Assembly (NCBI GenBank): GCA_006227105.1
Contig: SBFR01000204.1
Location: 1-37,535 of the forward strand
DNA length: 37,535 bases
From: Bacteroidota bacterium
GTDB lineage: Bacteria > Bacteroidota > Bacteroidia > Flavobacteriales_D > Crocinitomicaceae
Reading direction: 5' to 3'
Made by a program: the position numbers and the translations under genes. How positions within the stretch are numbered: position 1 is the stretch's first letter; the number at the start of each line of letters is the position of its first letter. Below are positions 1 through 7,479 of the stretch, piece after piece. Below the pieces are notes generated by a model. It had not been told where the DNA came from and made no database searches. It saw only the letters and a program-made list of their open reading frames with translations.

Positions 1-2
1 CT

Positions 3-773
3 CAGCCTGACTGCGCAACACCTACAGGTTCCGTTGCACTTAGTGGATTACCAGCATCAGGATCATGGACAGTAACAGGTTCTCCTTCTGGTTCAGCAAC
101 AGGTACAGGAGCTACAGGTGCTGTATCAGGTCTGACACCTGGCGCTACATACACCTTCACAGTAACAAATGCCTCTGGTTGTACTTCAACAGCTTCAACT
201 TCTGCGAACATCAATACAGTGCCTGGCGCTCCAACAGCACCAGTGATTGGAACGATCACACAGCCAACATGTACAGTTGCAACAGGTTCGATCGACTTAA
301 GTGGTCTACCTGCTTCAGGAACATGGACAATCACAGGATCACCTTCTGGATCAGCAACAGGTACAGGAACAACAACAACGATTTCAGGACTTGCTGCCGG
401 AACATCGTATACATTCACAGTAACCAACGATCTTGGTTGTACTTCTTCTGCTTCAACATCAGGAGTTCTGAACGCGCAACCATCAACTCCATCTGCTCCT
501 GTAGTAGGAACAGTAACTCAACCGGATTGTACAACGCCTACAGGGTCAGTTGCTCTTAGTGGACTTCCAGCTTCAGGAACATGGACTGTGACGGGTTCAC
601 CTTCTGGTTCCTTGACTAGCACTGGAACAACAGGAACAGTAACGGGTCTTGCATCAGGGACATCGTATACATTCACAGTAACCAATGCTGATGGTTGTAC
701 ATCTACTACTTCTGCCGCTGCAGTGATCAACTCTTTACCAGCGGGTCCTTCTGCGCCAACTGGAACTGCAACT
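3..773 (+). repeat. Three tandem coding repeats (258, 258 and 255 bp) plus a divergent fourth copy from 774
   Basis: Units start at QPDC/QPTC/QPDC (positions 3, 261, 519; next QPTC at 774), each with TGS..LSGLPASG(S/T)WT(V/I)TGSPSGS...G(A/T)(S/T)YTFTVTN..GCTS. Confidence 0.9.
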
Positions 774-1490
774 CAACCTACATGCATAGTAACAACGGGT
801 ACAATTGAGGTTACGGCTCCGATCGGGACCTTCTCTTACAGCATTGATGGTACAAACTTCCAGTCTTCAACGACTTTCGCAAATGTTGCGCCTGGTTCTT
901 ACACGATAACAGTTCAGGATGACAATACGGGTTGTACGACAACTTCTTCTACTCAAGTAGTCATCGATCCAGTTCCTTCGGCTGAGGTGATCACTGTTGA
1001 TCCGGACAACTCAATTGCAGAGGGTCAGAGCATTTCGATCAATGCTAGCGGTAACGGTACCATTTCATGGGACAACGGAGACAATGGAAGTCCAATTTCA
1101 GTTAGTCCACTAATTACTACGACCTACTGTGCTACACTTACGGACGCCAATGGATGTACTGATTCTGATTGCATCACTATCACTGTAAATTCAGTTCCTG
1201 TGGTATGCGGAGATCTTTTCATTCCTACTGCCTTCAGTCCAAACGGAGATAACACCAACAATTCATTTGGCGTTAGCATCAACCTGGATTGTGTCGATTC
1301 GATTGATGTAAAAGTATTTGATCGTTGGGGAGAAGTTGTTTTCGAGACGATTGATGCTGCTCAACGTTGGGATGGAACTTACAAATCAAAGGAACTTGAT
1401 CCTGCTGTATTTGTCTATGTAATTCGCATCAAAACGTCTGAAATGACTAATGAAGAGACATTTAAAGGAAACGTCACATTAATGAAATAA
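3..1490 (+). CDS. Repeat-rich secreted adhesin-like protein with gliding motility-associated / T9SS type B-like C-terminal domain (5' truncated by window edge)
   Basis: Frame 3 is open from base 3 (QPDCATPTGSVALSGLPASGSWTVTGSPSG...), so the ORF call at 219 is an internal Met. Tandem ~86-aa repeats; C-terminus DLFIPTAFSPNGDNTNNSFGV...VFDRWGEVVFE...WDGTYKSKELDPAVFVYVIRIKT matches the CHU_C/gliding-motility C-terminal domain pattern. Confidence 0.9.
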   Translation, partial: QPDCATPTGSVALSGLPASGSWTVTGSPSGSATGTGATGAVSGLTPGATYTFTVTNASGCTSTASTSANINTVPGAPTAPVIGTITQPTCTVATGSIDLSGLPASGTWTITGSPSGSATGTGTTTTISGLAAGTSYTFTVTNDLGCTSSASTSGVLNAQPSTPSAPVVGTVTQPDCTTPTGSVALSGLPASGTWTVTGSPSGSLTSTGTTGTVTGLASGTSYTFTVTNADGCTSTTSAAAVINSLPAGPSAPTGTATQPTCIVTTGTIEVTAPIGTFSYSIDGTNFQSSTTFANVAPGSYTITVQDDNTGCTTTSSTQVVIDPVPSAEVITVDPDNSIAEGQSISINASGNGTISWDNGDNGSPISVSPLITTTYCATLTDANGCTDSDCITITVNSVPVVCGDLFIPTAFSPNGDNTNNSFGVSINLDCVDSIDVKVFDRWGEVVFETIDAAQRWDGTYKSKELDPAVFVYVIRIKTSEMTNEETFKGNVTLMK

Positions 1491-1493
1491 GCC

Positions 1494-2528
1494 ATGAAGA
1501 AGCAATTATATATTTTCTTAATTCTTGTTGTCAGTTCTTGGACTGCAACTGCTCAGGATCTTCATTTTTCCATGAACGACATGAATCCATTGTACTTGAA
1601 TCCTGCTCAAGCCGGAATGAACATTCATGTAAGAGGATCAATTCAATACAGAGAGCAATGGAGATCCGTTACAACACCTTTTACGACTGGAATTTTTTCA
1701 TACGACATGAACACCATGAAGAATTCAAGAGGTAACGCTACACTAGGTGTGGGAGTACAAGTGATCAATGACAAGGCTGGAGATTCTAAAATGGGTTTGA
1801 CACAAGGTAATTTAAACCTATCAGCAGTTCTCAAGCTTGCCGAAGAAAGCAAGTTAAGCTTCGGACTTATGGGTGGATTTGGCCAACGAGCAATCGATTA
1901 CAGTTCGTTGCGCTGGGAATCGCAATATGTCAATGGCGCCTACGATCAGAATGCATCAACAGGAGAAAACCTATCTGCAAATTCGACCACCTATTTTGAT
2001 GCGGGTGCAGGATTCGTTTGGTCTTATGGTAAAGATCAAGGATACATTACGCAAAACAATGGTGTAAAATTCAATATTGGTTTTTCGGCATTTCACTTCA
2101 ATCTACCCAACACTACTTTCATGGGAGGTACAGATGTGAAATTGGACACAAAATTCGTAGGATTCACAAATGCTGAGATCGGAAAAGAAAATACCAATCT
2201 CACATTTATTCCAAGCGTTTACTATTTGAGACAGGGTAAATTACAAAATCTGATCCTTGGGAATACATTCCGTTACCTGATCAATGAGGGATCTCATTTT
2301 ACCGGATTTGTAAAATCATCGGCTGTTTCACTTGGTGTAAACTATCGTTTGAAGGATGCGATCATCGGTAATTTCAATTTTGAATATGCGAATTACACCA
2401 TTGGTTTCAGTTATGACCTGACTGTCTCTGGGTTGTCAACTGTAAATCAATCACGAGGCGCATTTGAAGTTGTTTTCCGTTATCGAACGCCAAATCCGTT
2501 TGGTAAAATGTCGAAAGCAAGGATCTAA
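1494..2528 (+). CDS. PorP/SprF family type IX secretion system membrane protein
   Basis: Signal peptide, then AQDLHFSMNDMNPLYLNPAQAGM...RGSIQYREQWRSVTTPFTTG...; directly downstream of a T9SS cargo gene. Confidence 0.92.
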   Translation: MKKQLYIFLILVVSSWTATAQDLHFSMNDMNPLYLNPAQAGMNIHVRGSIQYREQWRSVTTPFTTGIFSYDMNTMKNSRGNATLGVGVQVINDKAGDSKMGLTQGNLNLSAVLKLAEESKLSFGLMGGFGQRAIDYSSLRWESQYVNGAYDQNASTGENLSANSTTYFDAGAGFVWSYGKDQGYITQNNGVKFNIGFSAFHFNLPNTTFMGGTDVKLDTKFVGFTNAEIGKENTNLTFIPSVYYLRQGKLQNLILGNTFRYLINEGSHFTGFVKSSAVSLGVNYRLKDAIIGNFNFEYANYTIGFSYDLTVSGLSTVNQSRGAFEVVFRYRTPNPFGKMSKARI

Positions 2529-2583
2529 GGATTCTTGACTTAGAAGAGGATTGATCTTTTTTTAGTTACTTTGAGGCTTGAAA

Positions 2584-3726
2584 ATGAGTCTCAGGTCTTT
2601 ATTATTCTCAATTTTTTTCTCTTTAACTGCTTTTTTAACGTTCGCTAAAAAGGCAGATGATGGCGTGTTGCGTCCTCTGGATTCCCTCGCTTTTCAAGCC
2701 TTGGAGTCCAATTCACCTGATATGTTGGAAAAGGCAAATGCCTTTCTGGAAAAAGCACTTCAATACGATCCTTCTTTTTACAGAGTCAATGCCTATACTT
2801 TACTTGGTATTATTTATAAGAATCGAGGATTTTATGTTACCTCTCTCGATTATTATCTGAAATCATACAATGAAGCCGTTATTCTAAAGGATGATGGTAG
2901 AAAAAGTGCATGTCTGAATAACATTGGAGCTGTTTACCAGCTTCAAGGGAAATTTGACCAGGCGATCGAATACTTCAACCGAAGTCTTCAAATAGAGAAA
3001 AAGCTGAGCAATCCTCTTCAAACCTCGATTCGTTATTTTAATCTGGGTGATTGTTACAAAGAGCTGGATTCATTGGACCTTGCTCTTAACTTCTTCAATA
3101 ATTCACTCATCATTGAAAAGAAATTTAATAATGCTGAAGGGATTGCCTATGCAAAAATTGGAATCGCAGATGTCTATGAACGATATGGTAATGTGATCGA
3201 CGCTAAACGAATCATTGTTGAGTTGGAGAATAAGTTGTCGGCAAACCTTCCGGACCTAAAAATACTCTACCATCTCATTAAAGCGAAAATATTTCTTCAA
3301 GAGGGCAATTCTCAGGCAGCTGAAAATGAATTAAAATTAGCCCAGTCCACTTCCGAGAACAATAAGATCAGAACTCACCTTTTAGAGATTTTTGAATTAC
3401 AGATCAGTATTCTTGAGAATCGAAGTGACTGGAAAGCAGTAGCATCGAAATACAAAGAATATGTGAAATTGAATGAAGAGCTGAATAGCCTTTCCATTAA
3501 AAATCAATTGGACGATCTTGCCTATCAGAATGAACTGAAGAGGAAAGAACTTGAAATCAAGCTGGTTCAGGAAGAAAGAGACCTGGCCAAGAAAAATGAA
3601 CGTCTTGAAAAAGACCTACGTAATTTTGAACAACGACTGGTGATCTTTATTGCAGGCGTATTACTGATCATAGTTGCTATCGTAGTTTTCACTATCACCA
3701 AATACGCGAAGAATGCAGGCAATTAA
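2584..3726 (+). CDS. TPR-repeat membrane protein with C-terminal coiled coil and transmembrane helix
   Basis: Signal sequence; TPR motifs (ACLNNIGAVYQLQGKFDQAIEYFNRSLQIEKK...); charged coiled coil, then FIAGVLLIIVAIVVFTITKY. ATG at 2584 preferred over TTG at 2578. Confidence 0.85.
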   Translation: MSLRSLLFSIFFSLTAFLTFAKKADDGVLRPLDSLAFQALESNSPDMLEKANAFLEKALQYDPSFYRVNAYTLLGIIYKNRGFYVTSLDYYLKSYNEAVILKDDGRKSACLNNIGAVYQLQGKFDQAIEYFNRSLQIEKKLSNPLQTSIRYFNLGDCYKELDSLDLALNFFNNSLIIEKKFNNAEGIAYAKIGIADVYERYGNVIDAKRIIVELENKLSANLPDLKILYHLIKAKIFLQEGNSQAAENELKLAQSTSENNKIRTHLLEIFELQISILENRSDWKAVASKYKEYVKLNEELNSLSIKNQLDDLAYQNELKRKELEIKLVQEERDLAKKNERLEKDLRNFEQRLVIFIAGVLLIIVAIVVFTITKYAKNAGN

Positions 3727-4486
3727 TCGAAATAGAATGATAGCCTTTGCCTTCGGGATCTATAGTATTCTGAGCTTGTTATTGTTGGGTGCGTTTAACT
3801 TCTTTGAGACAAACATTGTCATCACGATAATAACTCATTTCGCAGGACTCATAGGATTCGAATGGCTCTTTCTGGAATTGTCTAAAAAAGGAAGGACAAA
3901 CAAGGAAATCCTTGTCATTAAAACAATTTCATTTTTCCTTTCAGGATTTATGACTGCGGTGATCTGCTTTTTGTTTCTTTCATTGAATACTGATATGCTC
4001 CTTGCTTATTTCAGTTCTTTCGTGATCATTCCAATTCTACCAGCTTCACTATTGATGATGTATGAATTGTTCGTGCCTATCGACAGATTATTAACAATGA
4101 GCATTGATCATTCAATTGACAATGCCGCTGAAGAAAAAAGCGACAAAACCCTATCCATTAAAAACGAGACTGGAAAAGTAATTCTTAAAACTTCCGTGAG
4201 CTCGATCATCTGTTTTGAATCGAATGACAACTATGTGATCACGTATTATCTGGGGAAAGATGAGAGCGTAAAAAAATCAATGGATCGGCTTTCACTTAAA
4301 AACATCGAAGAGATCTTAAAGGAGGAATCGATTGCTTTTGAAAGGGTACACAAATCATATATCGTCAACCCGGATTTTGTTGATTCTGTTTCCGGACGTT
4401 CCCAGGCGTACAAATTAAAGATCAGTACCCTCAACAAGGAGATCCCAGTATCAAGATCATACGACATCTCTATTTTTAAAGGTTAA
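3713..4486 (+). CDS. Membrane-anchored LytTR-family DNA-binding regulator
   Basis: About four hydrophobic N-terminal segments; C-terminus VSSIICFESNDNYVITYYL...FERVHKSYIVNPDFVDSV matches LytTR. Overlaps the TPR gene by 14 bp. No receiver domain seen. Confidence 0.85.
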   Translation: MQAINRNRMIAFAFGIYSILSLLLLGAFNFFETNIVITIITHFAGLIGFEWLFLELSKKGRTNKEILVIKTISFFLSGFMTAVICFLFLSLNTDMLLAYFSSFVIIPILPASLLMMYELFVPIDRLLTMSIDHSIDNAAEEKSDKTLSIKNETGKVILKTSVSSIICFESNDNYVITYYLGKDESVKKSMDRLSLKNIEEILKEESIAFERVHKSYIVNPDFVDSVSGRSQAYKLKISTLNKEIPVSRSYDISIFKG

Positions 4487-4516
4487 CCATTTACCGACAA
4501 AAGTTAACCATTCACC
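4482..4516 (+). promoter_or_regulatory. Direct repeat GTTAACCATTTACC / GTTAACCATTCACC, 21-bp period: candidate LytTR operator
   Basis: Copies at 4482-4495 and 4503-4516, 13/14 identical, two helical turns apart, immediately after the LytTR gene. LytTR proteins commonly bind short direct repeats with ~21-bp periodicity. Confidence 0.45.
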
Positions 4517-4533
4517 CTGTTTCTTGGCTTTAC

Positions 4534-4560
4534 ACTACGCTTCTCAGCGGTTGCCGTAGT
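4534..4560. repeat. Inverted repeat ACTACG-N15-CGTAGT
   Basis: Perfect 6-bp arms at 4534-4539 and 4555-4560, between the LytTR gene and the secreted protein gene. Confidence 0.4.
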
Positions 4561-4627
4561 TTATTTGACTTCAAATCGGTATATTCATAGGTTTGTGATG
4601 TTCAATGAAGCAGAGCAACTAAACCTA

Positions 4628-7318
4628 ATGAAAAAGTTAACGAACATATTTGATCTTTTTCTTCAAACCAGAATCCAAAAGTGGGTTTTCGTTTTTGGCG
4701 TTTTTTGTAGTTCAGTGTCATTTTCTCAGACAGTATTTACCGAGGGATTTGAAGGTGGAACAAGTTATCCAACTCCTTCTGGATGGAACACTTCAGGATC
4801 ATGGACCATAAACAATGGCGGTGGACATACAGGATCTAATTATGCAAGATTATCAGCTGGTCAAACTAATCGTTATTTATTTACTCAAACTTTTACCGCA
4901 ACCGTAGGTTGGACTTATAATTTATCATATTGGGATATTGCATCAGGATCGTCAGGAAACTCACTGGCGATCTATGTATCTAATTTAAATCCAGGATCTC
5001 AAAGTATTGCTAATACAAATTCTGGAGCAAATTACATAGGTGGAACCAATTCGGGAACTTCATCAACATCATGGCTAAATGAAAACTCAACTGATTGGGT
5101 TTGTCCAGCTTCTGGAACATATTTTTTTGCATTTGTAGCCACTACAGGTTCGAGTAGTGCAGTTATGAGAATTGACGATGTAGTTCTAACGAAGACGGCT
5201 CCATCATGCACAGCACCCTCTACGATTCCTAGCGCCGTGAATACTTCATTCTTAAGTTCACAATATGCTACCGTTAACTGGAATCCAGGCTCTGGAGACA
5301 ATTCTTTAGTAGTTGTTAGTCCTGGGGCATTAAGTTCATTGCCTGCAAACGGAATAAGCTATACAGGAAATTCAGCCTATGGAGCGGGAAGCGCATTAGG
5401 AAACGGATATGTTGTATACAATGGTTCTGCGTCTACGGTTAGTATTAATAGCTTGGTAAGAAATACTTCATATACTGTCACTATTTTTACTTATAACAAC
5501 ACGGCAACTTGTTACAACACTACACCAGCTACATTAAACTTTAACACAACAAATGGAGCTGGAGCCTTCTATGTTGATGACAATTCTAATTTAAACGATG
5601 TTTATACTGTCGGATCTACTTCCGGTAGTGACGCAACTGAAGGGAAAAGACTAACACCTTTTGCATCCCTCACAAAAGCTTTTACTGTAGTTCAGGCTGG
5701 AGACACGATCTACGTTGATGCTGGAACCTATTCTGACGCCTTGAATAAAGATTTGAATCTTCCGGTAACTGGATTAAAAATTTTGGGAGCCGGAATGCAA
5801 CTTACCATCTTCGATAATGGATCAAATTCTGATCATTATTTCATGCGCATCGACAAAAACAACACGACCTTATCAGATATGACCATAAGAAGTTATGCAG
5901 CCCAAACATGCGGGGGAGGAGCAAATGGTCAGGCGTTAGGCGTTATAGGTGCAACCGGGGTTAACATTATCAATGTTCTTGTTGACAAAACGGCGACCTC
6001 AAGTGATGGCTGCGGTTACCCAATTGAAGTAAAAGGTGGTGCATCTGCAACTTTCCAAGGTGGAGGGGCAACCTGCAATAACTATCTTGCAGGTGGTGGT
6101 ATACGCGTCACAGGGCCTACCACAGTCTTGACAATTAAAAATTACTTATTCTACGGTAATTCAAAATATACGGATAATGGTGCCTCTCTTCATGTTACAG
6201 ACGGAAATGTGATTGTTCAGAATACCAAATTCAAGAATAACGAATCTAGAAATGATAAAAGAGGAGCTGGAGTTTATCAAACAGGCGGTACAATGTCAGT
6301 ATTTGATTGCGAATTTGATCAAAACATAACATGGCTTGCATACGATCAAGTTGGAGGAACAATTCTGGTTACTGGTGGAAATTTCACCATAAAACGCTCC
6401 GTAATCAAGAACCACACTCAATTAGGTGGAAGTACCTCTTATGGTGCGGGAATAGGTGTAATGAACGGAACTGCATATATTGATTCGTGCTACTTCGAAG
6501 GAAATGATGGTGACCTTGGTCATGCAACTGACATTTTCACATCAGGCGGTAATGTGTTTGTCAGAAATTGTTCTTTGTCATCCGCTAGTAATCGAATTGG
6601 ATCAACAGGAGGAACAACAACCATAAATAACTCTGGTTCATTTACCCCAAGTTACTCTGTTGGTATGACTTTCCTAAATACATTGGACACAAGCTACACC
6701 GCTAATCCAACAGTTCCTCAATTCATAGGTGATTGTCCAACTGGCATCACAATCCTCCCTGTAGAGCTTTCTTCTTTCACAGGTAAATGTCTCGATGGAA
6801 TGGGAGCATTGACATGGACAACTGATTCTGAGCACAACAATGCGTATTTCACTGTAGAAAGATCTCAGGACGACAATGATTATACTGCTCTTTCCTTTGT
6901 TAACGGTGCTATCAATACAACAGAGAAGTCTGAATATCGTTTCCTGGACACTGAAATGCAAAAAGGGACGAATTATTACCGATTATCTCAGACTGATCTT
7001 GATGGACAAACAAGAATTCTGGAGACCATCGCAATCGAAAATAACTGTTTCGGGAATGGCTTAGAGGAAACCGCTTTCGTTGTTGACGCAGTGAACAACC
7101 AAGTGCTTTTACTCATGAATGTTGAGCATAAAGTGAACTTCGAATTTACATTGACAGATAACATGGGTAGGCTTTTACTTCACAAAGATTTAACAGCCGA
7201 TCCCCATCAGAATAAAGTTACTATACTACTACCCGATTCTATGGCAGCAGGTGTTTATCACCTGACTGTCACGGATGGAAGTATAAGAGTTAATAACAAA
7301 GTTTTCATGAACAAGTAA
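4628..7318 (+). CDS. Large secreted protein: N-terminal adhesion-like module, parallel beta-helix (pectate-lyase-like) region, T9SS type A-like C-terminus
   Basis: ATG at 4628 (MKKLTNIFDLFLQ...FSQTVFTEGFEGG); beta-helix-like GGNVFVRNCSLSSASN; LPVELSSFTGKCLDGMGALTWTTDSEHNNAYFTVERSQD...AGVYHLTVTDGSIRVNNKVFMNK tail. The TTG at 4565 in the track is less likely. Confidence 0.85.
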   Translation: MKKLTNIFDLFLQTRIQKWVFVFGVFCSSVSFSQTVFTEGFEGGTSYPTPSGWNTSGSWTINNGGGHTGSNYARLSAGQTNRYLFTQTFTATVGWTYNLSYWDIASGSSGNSLAIYVSNLNPGSQSIANTNSGANYIGGTNSGTSSTSWLNENSTDWVCPASGTYFFAFVATTGSSSAVMRIDDVVLTKTAPSCTAPSTIPSAVNTSFLSSQYATVNWNPGSGDNSLVVVSPGALSSLPANGISYTGNSAYGAGSALGNGYVVYNGSASTVSINSLVRNTSYTVTIFTYNNTATCYNTTPATLNFNTTNGAGAFYVDDNSNLNDVYTVGSTSGSDATEGKRLTPFASLTKAFTVVQAGDTIYVDAGTYSDALNKDLNLPVTGLKILGAGMQLTIFDNGSNSDHYFMRIDKNNTTLSDMTIRSYAAQTCGGGANGQALGVIGATGVNIINVLVDKTATSSDGCGYPIEVKGGASATFQGGGATCNNYLAGGGIRVTGPTTVLTIKNYLFYGNSKYTDNGASLHVTDGNVIVQNTKFKNNESRNDKRGAGVYQTGGTMSVFDCEFDQNITWLAYDQVGGTILVTGGNFTIKRSVIKNHTQLGGSTSYGAGIGVMNGTAYIDSCYFEGNDGDLGHATDIFTSGGNVFVRNCSLSSASNRIGSTGGTTTINNSGSFTPSYSVGMTFLNTLDTSYTANPTVPQFIGDCPTGITILPVELSSFTGKCLDGMGALTWTTDSEHNNAYFTVERSQDDNDYTALSFVNGAINTTEKSEYRFLDTEMQKGTNYYRLSQTDLDGQTRILETIAIENNCFGNGLEETAFVVDAVNNQVLLLMNVEHKVNFEFTLTDNMGRLLLHKDLTADPHQNKVTILLPDSMAAGVYHLTVTDGSIRVNNKVFMNK

Positions 7319-7341
7319 AGTTAGGTTTAGTTAGGTTAGGT

Positions 7342-7401
7342 ATGAAGCAGACAATTATCACAACACCAATCATTTTTGTTATTCAGCACTACGCTGAGTG
7401 A
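7342..7401 (+). CDS. Putative ilv leader peptide MKQTIITTPIIFVIQHYAE (attenuator peptide)
   Basis: ATG at 7342, TGA at 7399-7401; 19 codons with 5 Ile, 1 Val and 3 Thr, just upstream of a terminator hairpin and ilvE. Confidence 0.8.
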   Translation: MKQTIITTPIIFVIQHYAE

Positions 7402-7454
7402 GAATTGCTGCTTCTAAAGAATTCGGCCTTTCTCACATAGAGAAAGGCCTTTTT
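7381..7454 (+). promoter_or_regulatory. Transcription attenuator with alternative 1:2, 2:3 and 3:4 RNA structures upstream of the ilv operon
   Basis: 1:2 pairing 7381-7384/7402-7405 plus 7387-7390/7397-7400; 2:3 antiterminator GTGAGAA 7398-7404 / TTCTCAC 7430-7436 plus GCTG 7407-7410 / CGGC 7424-7427; 3:4 terminator 7425-7434/7440-7449. Confidence 0.75.
7425..7454 (+). terminator. Intrinsic terminator (attenuator hairpin)
   Basis: GGCCTTTCTC-ACATA-GAGAAAGGCC perfect 10-bp stem followed by TTTTTG. Confidence 0.85.
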
Positions 7455-7479
7455 GTTAAAGGATTAAAAGTTAAAAGTT

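Noticed and set aside
2-427. 141-aa minus-strand ORF (and 70-aa ORF 518..730 minus)
   Set aside because: Antisense of the adhesin repeats; the Val/Pro-rich periodic translation is a by-product of the repeat codons.
4636-4641. Third GTTAAC copy near the start of the secreted protein gene
   Set aside because: Within coding sequence (KKLTN), not in phase with the 21-bp repeat and without the CATTYACC extension.
6674-6961. 95-aa minus-strand ORF within the secreted protein gene
   Set aside because: Antisense to a long, domain-supported ORF.
7321-7341. Telomere-like TTAGG repeat
   Set aside because: Only three short units in an intergenic leader of a bacterial operon; no evidence for a replicon end. 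Kept only as a possible regulatory repeat.
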